From positions 29,460 through 93,459 of the forward strand of contig NZ_JASERU010000016.1 of the NCBI RefSeq assembly GCF_030504985.1: a DNA stretch of 64,000 nucleotides, in the 5' to 3' direction. Position 1 is the stretch's first letter; each line of letters begins with the position of its first letter. The notes below the pieces were generated by a model. That model ran no database searches. It was not told where the DNA came from and saw only the letters and a program-made list of their open reading frames with translations. This document shows positions 19,393-27,547 of the stretch, one piece after another. Source of the DNA: Fulvimonas sp. R45 (lineage in GTDB: Bacteria; Pseudomonadota; Gammaproteobacteria; Xanthomonadales; Rhodanobacteraceae). Made by a program: the position numbers and the translations under genes.

Positions 19393-19809
19393 TCACCCTC
19401 CCGGCAGGCGCCGCCAGGGCAGCAGGGCGCGCAGCCGCGGCGAGCGCAGGTACAGCCCGCCCCAGGCCAGCAGCCCCAGGTAGGCGCCGAACAGGAAATG
19501 CGTGAACAGCGGGCTGCCGGCGCGCAGGTGGGTGGCCATGGCGCCGCCGAACAGGCCGGTCAGCAGGATCGCGCCCAGCACGGCGGTACGCGGCCAGGCG
19601 TAGAGCGCGGCGCAGGCCAGGGTGAGCACGCCCAGCCCGCGCGCCAGCGTTTCGCCGGGCGGGTAGCCGAGCTGCTGCAGCGTCTGCGTCACCACCGGCA
19701 GCGGCAGCAGCTTGATCGCGCCGTCGAACAGCAGGAACAGCACCACCAGGGCGCTGAGCGCGCGGCCGCTCCAGCGGGCGGCGGGCGCGATGGGGGAAAC
19801 GTCGTTCAT
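19393..19809 (-). CDS. DoxX-like membrane protein
   Basis: A 138-residue protein with four hydrophobic helices (about 15-33, 55-75, 78-97 and 105-122) and the DoxX-like opening LFLLFDGAIKLLPLPVVTQTLQQLGYP. It lies 46 bases before the ECF42 gene and 18 after the DGPF gene, so the three form an operon. ATG 19809 follows GGGAGA. Function of the subfamily is unknown. Confidence 0.82.
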   Translation of the reverse strand: MNDVSPIAPAARWSGRALSALVVLFLLFDGAIKLLPLPVVTQTLQQLGYPPGETLARGLGVLTLACAALYAWPRTAVLGAILLTGLFGGAMATHLRAGSPLFTHFLFGAYLGLLAWGGLYLRSPRLRALLPWRRLPGG

Positions 19810-19827
19810 GGCGGACTCTCCCTGGCC

Positions 19828-20262
19828 TCAGGCGGATTTGGATGCCAGCGCGGCGCGTATGCGTTCCTCGCTCGCGCGCACCTCGGGCGTCAGCGCCTCG
19901 CCGAAGTCCTCGGCCTCGAACAGCGGGCGGATCTCGATCTCGCACTCGCCGTCGAAGGGCGGCGGGCAGCGCTGCGCCCAGGCCAGCGCCTCGTCCATCG
20001 AGCGAACCTGCCACAGCCAGAAACCGGCGATCAGCTCCTTCGCCTCGGCGAACGGGCCGTCGATCACGCTGCGCCGGTCGCCGGCGAACCGGACCCGGGC
20101 CCCGGCGGCGCTGGGCCTCAGGCCTTCGCCGGCCAGCAGCACGCCGGCCTGCATCAGTTCCTCGTTGAAGCGGTTCATCTCCGCCAGCCGCCGCTGGCTG
20201 GGCATCGCCGGCGGGCTGGCCTCGGACTCGGCCGTGGCCCGCACCATCACCATGCATCGCAT
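19828..20262 (-). CDS. YCII/DGPF-domain protein
   Basis: A 144-residue cytoplasmic protein of the YCII-related alpha/beta fold, with the name-giving VIDGPFAEAKELIAGFWLWQVRSMDEALAWAQRCP. It starts at ATG 20262, with GGAGG 7 bases upstream. DGPF proteins are the usual partners and targets of ECF42 sigma factors. The biochemical role is unknown. Confidence 0.9.
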   Translation of the reverse strand: MRCMVMVRATAESEASPPAMPSQRRLAEMNRFNEELMQAGVLLAGEGLRPSAAGARVRFAGDRRSVIDGPFAEAKELIAGFWLWQVRSMDEALAWAQRCPPPFDGECEIEIRPLFEAEDFGEALTPEVRASEERIRAALASKSA

Positions 20263-20302
20263 CGTCGTCCTCCGGTGGCCGGTACGATGCCGGCCTTCAT
20301 GG

Positions 20303-21139
20303 TCAAGACGAACGGCGCGGGCCGGAATCGACATGCGCCGGCCCCTCGCGGCGCGCGAAGGCGCCGGGCGCCAGGCCGGTGAGGCGGCGGAAATCGCGTG
20401 CGAAGTGGGCCTGGTCGTAATAGCCCAGCGCCAGCGCGAGTTCGGCCCAGGCCACCTCGCCGCCGGCCTGCAGCCTGGCCACCGCCTCGTGCAGGCGGTA
20501 GCGGTTGATCGTCCACTTGGGGCTGGCGCCCACGTAGTCGCGGAACAGCCGCTGCAGCGCGCGCAGGCCGAGCCCGGCGCGTTCGGCCAGCTGTTCGGCG
20601 CGGGTCAGGTCGTGCGCGGTGGCGGCCAGGGCGACCAGTTCGCGCGCCCGCGCGGCCAGCGGGTCGGGCGGCGGCGATCGCGCCAGCAGCAGCGGCTCGA
20701 CCCGCGCGACCATCGCGGCGAGGTCCGCGCAGCCGGGGATCGCCGGCACCAGGGTGTCGATGGCGTCGCCGAACAGTGCATGCGCCGGCAGGCTGCGGTT
20801 GGCCAGCGTGGCCACCGGCCGGCCGAGGATGGGACGGAAGCCTCCGGCGGCGAACTTCACCCCGAACACCGTCTCGCGGCCTTCCAGCACGCGGCTGAAG
20901 CGTCCGGCATGGACGCCCCAGATGCGCGCCTCGCCGCGCTCGATCACCAGGTGCACGGTGGGGTGGGGCAGGGTTTCCTGCAGTTGCGGCGGGCAGCCGC
21001 GCAGGTCCCAGCGCACGCACCAGTAGTGCTCGACGAAGGGCGCGAGCGCCGTTGCCGGCGCCTGCCGCGCGTGCTCGAAGCGGCCTTCGCCCAGGCGCGT
21101 ATGCAGTACGCCGCGCGGCGGCCCGGGGGCTTCGCTCAT
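20303..21139 (-). CDS. AraC-family transcriptional regulator (DUF6597 N-terminus)
   Basis: A 278-residue regulator. The N-terminal sensing region includes FVEHYWCVRWDL, LPHPTVHLVIERG and GVKFAAGGFRPILG. The C-terminal double helix-turn-helix is at about 165-265 (LGLRALQRLFRDYVGASPKWTINRYRLHEA, ELALALGYYDQAHFARDFRRLTGLAPG). It starts at ATG 21139. It lies 40 bases upstream of the DGPF gene in the same direction and may control the ECF42 module or the divergent DUF3224 gene at 21276. Confidence 0.88.
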   Translation of the reverse strand: MSEAPGPPRGVLHTRLGEGRFEHARQAPATALAPFVEHYWCVRWDLRGCPPQLQETLPHPTVHLVIERGEARIWGVHAGRFSRVLEGRETVFGVKFAAGGFRPILGRPVATLANRSLPAHALFGDAIDTLVPAIPGCADLAAMVARVEPLLLARSPPPDPLAARARELVALAATAHDLTRAEQLAERAGLGLRALQRLFRDYVGASPKWTINRYRLHEAVARLQAGGEVAWAELALALGYYDQAHFARDFRRLTGLAPGAFARREGPAHVDSGPRRSS

Positions 21140-21275
21140 GCACGGTCCCCGGTGGGTCGTCGCGTTTTTCCAATCCCCGATGGCCTGCCCATGCTGCAAT
21201 GTCGCCGATGCTGGAACGGCGAGCATAGACGACGCCGGGCCACGCCTTCCGACGGACGACCAGGAGACCCGCGCC

Positions 21276-21665
21276 ATGCAAGCCCAAGGCCGCTTCGATG
21301 TGACCCTGACACCCCAGCCGGCCGACCCCGGCGACGACGCGGCGTGCCCCGGGCGCCGTCGCATCGACAAGCATTTCCACGGCGAGCTGGAGGCGCACAG
21401 CCGCGGCCAGATGCTCGCCGTCGGCACCGCGGTGCCGGGCTCGGCCGGCTACGTGGCGCTGGAGCGCGTAGCCGGCACGCTGCACGGCCGGCGCGGCTCC
21501 TTCGCCCTGCAGCACCATGGCCTGATGAAGCGCGGCGAATCCAGCCTCGTGGTGGTGGTCGTGCCGGACTCGGGCACCGGCGAACTGGCCGGGCTGGAAG
21601 GCGCGATGACGATCCGCATCGAGGACGGCCAGCACCACTACACGCTGGATTACCGCCTGCCCTGA
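21276..21665 (+). CDS. DUF3224 family protein
   Basis: A 129-residue beta-rich protein of the allene-oxide-cyclase-like barrel type. Motifs are IDKHFHGELEAHSRGQML near residues 29-47 and GSFALQHHGLM near 75. CAGGAG lies 10 bases before ATG 21276. It is divergent from the AraC gene, and its 3' end overlaps the convergent DUF2231 gene by 16 bases. Function unknown. Confidence 0.85.
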   Translation: MQAQGRFDVTLTPQPADPGDDAACPGRRRIDKHFHGELEAHSRGQMLAVGTAVPGSAGYVALERVAGTLHGRRGSFALQHHGLMKRGESSLVVVVVPDSGTGELAGLEGAMTIRIEDGQHHYTLDYRLP

Positions 21666-22087
21666 GAGCCTGGCGCGTCGCCGCCCAGCCGGTGGCCATA
21701 CACCAGCCGGCCGCCGAGCCAGCCGGCGGCGGCGAGCGCGGCGAAGCCGGCCAGGTCCAGCGCGATGCCCGTGGTGCCCGGCGCCGCCAGCGCGCCGCCG
21801 CGCCAGCGCAGCAGCAGGGCGAGGGCGTACAGCGCCGTCGCTGCCAGCGCGGCGCCCATGTGCAGGTACACGTCGCGCCATGCGGGACTGTCGTCGGCCA
21901 GCCGGGTCAGCTCGTAGAGGCCGGCGAGCATGGCGGGCAGCGCCGCCAGCGTGCCGGCCGCCAGCAGCAGGCCGCCCAGCCGCCAGGCGGGCATGCCCCA
22001 GTGCAGGCCGGCCAGGTCGGCCGCCGTGCCCAGCGACCAGCAGGCAACTGGGAAGTGGACCAGCGCGGGATGCAGCGGATGGCGCAT
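21650..22087 (-). CDS. DUF2231 family membrane protein
   Basis: A 145-residue integral membrane protein. The DUF2231 opening HPLHPALVHFPVACWSLGTAADL is followed by four hydrophobic helices and a Gly-rich soluble tail. It sits 10 bases after the small membrane protein at 22098 and overlaps the end of the convergent DUF3224 gene. In the family it is often linked to cytochromes or copper proteins, but nothing here assigns a role. Confidence 0.85.
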   Translation of the reverse strand: MRHPLHPALVHFPVACWSLGTAADLAGLHWGMPAWRLGGLLLAAGTLAALPAMLAGLYELTRLADDSPAWRDVYLHMGAALAATALYALALLLRWRGGALAAPGTTGIALDLAGFAALAAAGWLGGRLVYGHRLGGDAPGSQGRR

Positions 22088-22097
22088 GCGCGCAGGC

Positions 22098-22439
22098 TCA
22101 ATGCAGCAACAGGCTGAGCAGGGTGAGGAAGCCGACCACCGCCACGCCGGCGTGCACGAGCACCGCGGGCTTCGGCGCGATCCGCTTGCGCAGGTGGAAC
22201 GAGGCGACGAAGAAGCCGCCCAGCGCCGCGAGCACCAGCAGCGCCAGCGCGGCGGTGAGCCGGCCCGGCGCGGTCCCTTGCAGCGCCAGCGCGACCAGCA
22301 GCACCAGGCCGGTGGCGCCGAGCAGCGCGTGCAGCACCGACAGCGCCCACGGCGCGAAGCGGTTGCGCAGCACGTGGCTGGCGAGGATCAGTCCGCCGAC
22401 GGCGGCGATGGCGAACACGACGATGGCGTAGAGCAGCAT
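22098..22439 (-). CDS. Small four-helix membrane protein, unknown
   Basis: A 113-residue protein with four hydrophobic segments and a basic loop (ASFHLRKRIAPKP) before the last helix. Its start is fixed at ATG 22439; the frame is open further upstream but without membrane character. It is probably transcribed with the DUF2231 gene 10 bases downstream. No family is assigned. Confidence 0.72.
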   Translation of the reverse strand: MLLYAIVVFAIAAVGGLILASHVLRNRFAPWALSVLHALLGATGLVLLVALALQGTAPGRLTAALALLVLAALGGFFVASFHLRKRIAPKPAVLVHAGVAVVGFLTLLSLLLH

Positions 22440-22533
22440 GGCGGATCTCCGGTATGGAAAGGCGAGGCGCCGGTGTGGCGCGAAGGCCGGGTCGTGATGC
22501 AGCGAAGCGGCCGCCACGACGTCGGGTGCGGGT

Positions 22534-23256
22534 TCAGCGGCCCGGTGGCGCGCGGTCGTCCTGCGTGGCGCGGGTATCCATCCGCCGCAGCACCGCGTCG
22601 GTGATCCGGGCGCAGCGGGGACCGAGGAAGGGGAAGGCGTCGGCCAGCGCACCGGCCAGGCTGTCGTGCAGCGCCTCGTGCAGCAGCCGGCGCGCCCGGT
22701 GCAGGCGGGTCTTCACCGTCTCCGGGCGGATGCCCAGCGCGGCGGCGGTTTCCTCGATGCTGCAGCCCTCGACCTCGCGCAACACGAACACCACGCGGAA
22801 CGGCCCGGGCAACGCCTCGATGGCGTGCTCGGCCAGCTCGCGCAGCTGGGCGCGGGCGGCGTGCGTGGCCGGGTCCTCGATGCCGTAGCGCGACGGGAAC
22901 GCGAGCACGCGGCCGTCGTCCTGCTGCGCCGCCTCGATCTGCGCCACGTCCACCGTGGGGCGCCGCCGGCGCAGGCGGCCGTAGGCCTCGTTCAGCACGA
23001 TGCGGGTCATCCAGGTCAGCACGTTCGCCTCGCCGCGGAAGCCGTCGAGGTGTTCGAAGGCGTGCGCGTAGGCGTCCTGCAGCGCGTCCTCGGCCTCGGC
23101 GTCGTCGTTGAGCACGGCGCGGGCGACGCGGAACAGCCGCTGGTTGCCGCGCTGCATGATGTAGCGGAACGCCTCGCGCCGGCCGTCGCGGGCCAGCGCG
23201 ACCAACTCGTCGTCGGACAGTGCCGCGTAGGCGATGGCGTGGGCGTGTTCAGACAT
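22534..23256 (-). CDS. ECF sigma factor (RpoE/SigW-like)
   Basis: A 240-residue ECF sigma factor. Region 2 is LFRVARAVLNDDAEAEDALQDAYAHAFEHLDGFRGEANVLTWMTRIVLNEAYGRLRR and region 4 is LPGPFRVVFVLREVEGCSIEETAAALGIRPETVKTRLHRARRLL, with an extra C-terminal tail of about 45 residues. ATG 23256. No anti-sigma factor gene follows: the next gene, 95 bases on, is the small membrane protein at 22439. It lies 71 bases downstream of the penicillin acylase gene and may be co-transcribed with it. Confidence 0.92.
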   Translation of the reverse strand: MSEHAHAIAYAALSDDELVALARDGRREAFRYIMQRGNQRLFRVARAVLNDDAEAEDALQDAYAHAFEHLDGFRGEANVLTWMTRIVLNEAYGRLRRRRPTVDVAQIEAAQQDDGRVLAFPSRYGIEDPATHAARAQLRELAEHAIEALPGPFRVVFVLREVEGCSIEETAAALGIRPETVKTRLHRARRLLHEALHDSLAGALADAFPFLGPRCARITDAVLRRMDTRATQDDRAPPGR

Positions 23257-23327
23257 GGCGCGACTTCCCCCTTTGCCGATCGGATGCGGGAGACGCCGCA
23301 AAGGTTCCCGACGCCGCGCCGGCCGGC

Positions 23328-25745
23328 TCAGCGAGCCGGCGGCGCCAGCGTCAGCATATGCTCGGCCGGGCCGGGCAGCAGCGGGGTGGGGCGACCCCGC
23401 ACCCAGTCCTCGTGGCCGGCGCCGTAGTACGGCGACAGCGGGTTGTCGCTCTGGCCGCCGGGCATTTCCAGGATGCCGTGCGCCTCGTGGCCGGGCGCCA
23501 CGTCCAGCCGCTCGGAGGCGCCGAAGCCGGGCGCGGCCACGCGCGGCATGTCGCGGTCGCCGGGCAGCTCGTCGTCGGGCATGTCGAGGAAGCGGGCCAG
23601 GACGCCGGGCAGGGCGCGCGCCAGCGGATGGTCGATGCCGGCGTGGTTGATCTCGCCCCAGCGGCGCGCCGCGAGGCCGCCCGGCTCGCGGCCCAGCGTG
23701 TCGGTCACGTGCCTGGCGGCATCGAGCAGCAGGGCGTTCCAGTCCTTGTAGCGCGGGTCGAGCAGGTTCGGCGGCTGGCGCGAGACCAGTTCCCACACCG
23801 CCGCCTCGGGGTCGGCCAGGCGCGGCCAGGCGAAGCCGGGGAAGCGCCGCTGCACGATGGCCACGAACGGCGCCAGCGCCGCCGCCTTCACCTGCGCCCG
23901 GAAGGCGCGCACCAGGCGGTAGTCCACGCTGTCGGGGCTGGCATGGTCGCGCCATGCGGCGGTGAGCCGGCGCAACTGCGCCAGCGCCGGATCGTCGGCA
24001 CGCGCCAGCGTGCGCTGCAGCAGCTGCTGCCAGCGGCGCAGGAACACCGCGCGGTCGTCGAGCTGGATGTCGAGCAGGCTGCCGGGGCCAAAGCCGGCGC
24101 GTGCGTGCAGGTCGTCGCGGATCTGCTGCGCGCGCGCGCCGAGGTCGTGGCCGCCGTTGCCGAGCAGGGCCAGCGCCGCGCCGCCCACGGTGCGGTTGTT
24201 GGCGGTCCACAGGCGCTGGCCGGCCGGGTCCTCGATGCGCGGGTACTGCGCGGGCGCGGCCCAGCCAGTCCAGCCGGTGCCGGGCTGCGACCAGTCGGCC
24301 GGCCGCTGCGGGTCGAAGCCGTTGCGCAGCGGGATGCCGTTGCCGGCGATGGTCCAGCCGATATGGCCTTCGCGGTCGGCCACCAGCAGGTTCTGCGGCG
24401 GCATGCCGAAGCCGGGCGCGAGGTCCAGCGCCTGCCTCGCGCTGCCGGCCCGCTCCAGCTGCATCAGGCCGAGGTCGTAGGCGCGCGGCTGCTGCGCGAT
24501 CCAGGCCAGCGCCAGCGGCGTGCCGTCGGTGTCCTTGCCGAGGATCGGCCCCCAGCGGGTGTCTTCCACCACCAGCGTGCGCGACGGCGCGCCCTTGATG
24601 CGGATGGTTTCCTGGTGCGTACGGATCTCGGCCCAGCCGCCGGGGACCTTGTAGCGTGCGGGGTCGTGCGGGTCGCGCTGCACGCGCACCCAGTCCAGCC
24701 AGTCGCCGTAGCTGTTGGTGAAGCCCCAGGCGACCTGGCCGTTGGAGCCGACCACCATCGCCGGCGTGCCGGGCAGGCTCACGCCGACCACGTCGCGCTG
24801 CCCGCCCGGCGCGGTGGCGTCGGGATAGCGCAGGCGGGTGCGGAACCAGATGTCGGGCACGCGCAGGCCCAGGTGCATGTCGTTGGCGAGCAGGGCCGCG
24901 CCGCTCGTGGTGAGCCGGCCGCTGACGGCGAAGCTGTTGCTGCCGGGGCGCTCCGCGCCCGTCGCGGACGCCATCGCCGCGGCCAGTTTCGCGTCCGCGG
25001 CGGCGGGCTTGGCCTGGCGCAGGTCGAGCACGTCCGCGCCCGGCGGGTACGGTGCACGCGACAGGTCGCCGTCCAGCGGTGCTTCCCAGGTCGGATCGGG
25101 CGAGAGCAGGAAATCCGCCACCGCGCCGGGCAGCGCCGCGCGCATCTGCGCGATGTGCAGCTCGCGCTCGTTGCGGCCGTCGCCGTTGAGGTCGAAGTAC
25201 ATCGCGGCGATCACCAGCAGGCTGTCCGCGGGCTTCCACGGCTGCGGCTTGGCGCGCAGCAGCAGGTATTCCCACGGCCGCACGCGCAGAGCGGCGAGGC
25301 CGGCGTCGACGCCGGCGGCGTACAGCTCCAGCTGGTGGCGTTGCGCGGCGGGCAGTTGCGCGTACGCGGCCTCGGTCACCGCGCGCAGGCGATGGCGGCG
25401 GTGGTCGATGTCGACGTCCAGCGCGGCGGGGCCGACCAGCTCCGACAGCTCGCCGGCGGCCATGCGGCGCATCAGGTCCATCTCGAAGAAGCGTTCCTGC
25501 GCGTGTACGTAGCCGAGCGCGAAGTCGAGGTCGTCGCGGGATTGCCCGCTGAGCGTGGCGGTGCCCAGCGCATCGCGCTCGATCGTCACCGGATGCGCCA
25601 GCCGGGCGAAGCGGCGGGTGCCGTCCAGTTGCGCGCGGCTGCCGGCCAGCAACCACCCGCCGGCGAGGAAGGTGGCCAGCAGCAGCGCCAGCACGGCCGG
25701 CACCGTCCAGCGCAGCCAGCCGGCGCGGCGCGGTGGCCTGGTCAT
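23328..25745 (-). CDS. Penicillin acylase family Ntn hydrolase
   Basis: An exported 805-residue precursor of the penicillin G acylase / AHL acylase family. It has an N-terminal membrane anchor or signal (about residues 13-34). The alpha subunit contains HPVTIERDALGTATL and GYVHAQERFFEMDLMRR. The processing site GSNSF puts the catalytic beta-Ser near residue 269, and the oxyanion-loop region is GVSLPGTPAMVVGSNGQVAWGFTNSYGDW. Maturation would be autocatalytic in the periplasm. The substrate cannot be told: beta-lactam, acyl-homoserine lactone or another amide. Its ATG overlaps the stop of the upstream lipoprotein gene by 4 bases. Confidence 0.92.
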   Translation of the reverse strand: MTRPPRRAGWLRWTVPAVLALLLATFLAGGWLLAGSRAQLDGTRRFARLAHPVTIERDALGTATLSGQSRDDLDFALGYVHAQERFFEMDLMRRMAAGELSELVGPAALDVDIDHRRHRLRAVTEAAYAQLPAAQRHQLELYAAGVDAGLAALRVRPWEYLLLRAKPQPWKPADSLLVIAAMYFDLNGDGRNERELHIAQMRAALPGAVADFLLSPDPTWEAPLDGDLSRAPYPPGADVLDLRQAKPAAADAKLAAAMASATGAERPGSNSFAVSGRLTTSGAALLANDMHLGLRVPDIWFRTRLRYPDATAPGGQRDVVGVSLPGTPAMVVGSNGQVAWGFTNSYGDWLDWVRVQRDPHDPARYKVPGGWAEIRTHQETIRIKGAPSRTLVVEDTRWGPILGKDTDGTPLALAWIAQQPRAYDLGLMQLERAGSARQALDLAPGFGMPPQNLLVADREGHIGWTIAGNGIPLRNGFDPQRPADWSQPGTGWTGWAAPAQYPRIEDPAGQRLWTANNRTVGGAALALLGNGGHDLGARAQQIRDDLHARAGFGPGSLLDIQLDDRAVFLRRWQQLLQRTLARADDPALAQLRRLTAAWRDHASPDSVDYRLVRAFRAQVKAAALAPFVAIVQRRFPGFAWPRLADPEAAVWELVSRQPPNLLDPRYKDWNALLLDAARHVTDTLGREPGGLAARRWGEINHAGIDHPLARALPGVLARFLDMPDDELPGDRDMPRVAAPGFGASERLDVAPGHEAHGILEMPGGQSDNPLSPYYGAGHEDWVRGRPTPLLPGPAEHMLTLAPPAR

Positions 25746-26539
25746 CGCGAGAACACCGCGAAGATGCCGGCGTAGGGCTTCACCATGAAGGCGGGCGCGC
25801 CGGCGTATCCCACGCCATCCACGTAGACCTGCGAGATGCTGCCGTCCAGGTACAGCGCGTCGCGGCAGCCGAGCTTGTCGCGGAACAGACGGGCGAAGTC
25901 GTGGAAGTTCACCGGCGCCTCGCTCACCGCGAACACGGCCTCGTGCGGGTTGGGCGCGCACACGCCGCTGCGCCACTTCATGCTGCTGGAGCCGTCGACG
26001 AACTGCGGGTTGAGCTTGCCGCCCACCACCAGCATCGGGCCGGACTGGGTGGCCCAGCGCGCCGGCTTGCCGTCGGCCTTGAAGTCGGCGCTGGTGCGCA
26101 CCGCGGCGCTGCCGTCGGGATAGATCGCGAACACGCCGTTGGGCAGCAGCGAGAAGTTGCCCGACGCCGGGTTGCCGTGCGCCAGGTTCAGTGGCACCAG
26201 GGTCTTGCCGTCTTCCACGTACAGGCCCAATGGCGCGGACTGGCGGTCGTAGATGCCGGCGTTGGCGGCGAACAGCAGCCGCTTGCCGTGCGCCTCGCCC
26301 CACTGGCGCAGCGTGTCGATGTCGCCGTAGGGCTGGCCGGTGTCGGGATCGCGCCAGCGCAGGCTGAGCGCTTCGCGGCGCAGGTCGATGCGCACCACGC
26401 GAAAGGCGAGGCCGTCGAACTGCACTTCGCGGCTGTCCAGCGCCTGCGCTGACGGAGCGCAGCCGGCCAGGGGCCCCGCGAGCAGCAGCATCGAGGCCAG
26501 GCCGCGGAGGGCGCGGGGTAGGAACGTGCGTGCAGACAT
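25742..26539 (-). CDS. Phosphodiester glycosidase (NAGPA-domain) lipoprotein
   Basis: A 265-residue protein with a lipobox (LAGC, Cys27), so probably a membrane-anchored periplasmic protein. The NAGPA/DUF2233 core includes GKRLLFAANAGIYDRQSAPLGLYVEDG, NFSLLPNGVFAIYPDG, ATQSGPMLVVGG and the C-terminal CRDALYLDGSISQVYV with the characteristic LDGG-like loop. In the family such proteins cleave sugar phosphodiesters. It overlaps the penicillin acylase start (ATGA), so the two are co-translated and perhaps act on the same envelope-derived substrate. Confidence 0.88.
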   Translation of the reverse strand: MSARTFLPRALRGLASMLLLAGPLAGCAPSAQALDSREVQFDGLAFRVVRIDLRREALSLRWRDPDTGQPYGDIDTLRQWGEAHGKRLLFAANAGIYDRQSAPLGLYVEDGKTLVPLNLAHGNPASGNFSLLPNGVFAIYPDGSAAVRTSADFKADGKPARWATQSGPMLVVGGKLNPQFVDGSSSMKWRSGVCAPNPHEAVFAVSEAPVNFHDFARLFRDKLGCRDALYLDGSISQVYVDGVGYAGAPAFMVKPYAGIFAVFSR

Positions 26540-26638
26540 CCCCCGATGGTCGCCGTCCCGGCCGGTCCGATGCAAGCCCGCGGCGCGACAGCGCGCGGCA
26601 CAGCGCTTAAACTGACCGCTTTCCGCCCGTTTCCCGCC

Positions 26639-27127
26639 ATGCCCTACACGCCGATAGTCGCCACGCTCGGTTACGTGCTCTCGCCGGATCGCCGGCAGGT
26701 GCTGATGATCCATCGCAACGCGCGCCCCGACGACCAGCACCTGGGCAAGTACAACGGCCTGGGCGGCAAGATGGAGCCGGGCGAGGACATCGCCGCTTGC
26801 ATGCGCCGCGAGATCCGCGAGGAGGCCGGCATCGAGTGCGAGACGATGCGCCTGCGCGGTACGCTGAACTGGCCCGGCTTCGGCAAGCAGGGCGAGGACT
26901 GGCTGGGCTTCATCTTCATCATCGACAGCTTCGGTGGCGAGCCGCACGGCGGCAACCATGAGGGCACGCTGGAATGGGTGCCGCGCGAGAAGCTGCTGGA
27001 GCTGCCGATGTGGGAAGGCGACCGCCACTTCCTGCCGCTGGTGTTTGACGACGACCCGCGCCCGTTCCACGGCGTGATGCCGTACCGGGACGGGCGCATG
27101 CAGTCGTGGTCGTACACGCGGCTGTGA
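26639..27127 (+). CDS. NUDIX hydrolase, MutT-like (8-oxo-dGTP diphosphatase type)
   Basis: A 162-residue NUDIX enzyme. The box G-x5-E-x7-REUXEEXGU is present as GGKMEPGEDIAACMRREIREEAGIE (about residues 41-65), preceded by KYNGLGGK as in MTH1-like 8-oxo-dGTPases. The C-terminal part is typical of that group (WEGDRHFLPLVFDDDPRPFHGVMPY). It opens a two-gene rightward operon; its stop overlaps the GTG of the next gene. Confidence 0.9.
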   Translation: MPYTPIVATLGYVLSPDRRQVLMIHRNARPDDQHLGKYNGLGGKMEPGEDIAACMRREIREEAGIECETMRLRGTLNWPGFGKQGEDWLGFIFIIDSFGGEPHGGNHEGTLEWVPREKLLELPMWEGDRHFLPLVFDDDPRPFHGVMPYRDGRMQSWSYTRL

Positions 27128-27528
27128 GCGCGGCGCCGGTCATCCGCATCGTCGCCGCGGTGATCCGCGACAGCGCGGGGCGCACCCTGCTCGTGCGCAA
27201 GCACGGCGCCGCGGTGTTCCAGCAGCCCGGCGGCAAGCGCGACCCCGCCGACGAGGACGACCTCGCCACGCTGGCGCGCGAACTGCGCGAGGAGCTGGGT
27301 TGCGAACTGGTGCGCCACTCGGCGCGCTTGCTGTGCCGTGCCAGCGCGCCGGCCGCGAACGAGCGCGGCTACGTGGTGGAGGCCGAAGTCTACGAAGTGG
27401 CGGTGGACGGCGAAATCCGGGCGCAGGCGGAGATCGCCGAGCTGTGCTGGATCGATCCGGCCGCGCCCGGCGACGTGCCGGTCGCGCGGCTCAGCCGCGA
27501 GCACATCCTGCCGAAGCTGGGGCGTTGA
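27124..27528 (+). CDS. NUDIX hydrolase
   Basis: A second, shorter NUDIX protein (134 residues from GTG 27124, which overlaps the previous stop as GTGA). The box is GGKRDPADEDDLATLARELREELGCE (about residues 35-60), with one extra residue pair in the loop. It resembles short ADP-ribose or nucleoside-diphosphate hydrolases. An ATG at 27106 would add six residues inside the previous gene and is less likely. Substrate unknown. Confidence 0.85.
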   Translation: MSAAPVIRIVAAVIRDSAGRTLLVRKHGAAVFQQPGGKRDPADEDDLATLARELREELGCELVRHSARLLCRASAPAANERGYVVEAEVYEVAVDGEIRAQAEIAELCWIDPAAPGDVPVARLSREHILPKLGR

Positions 27529-27547
27529 GAGCAGGCTCTGAGCGCAT

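Noticed and set aside
22534..25656. Single long frame joining the ECF sigma with 800 upstream codons
   Set aside because: Upstream codons are out of frame with penicillin acylase, which carries the real motifs; the sigma starts at ATG 23256.
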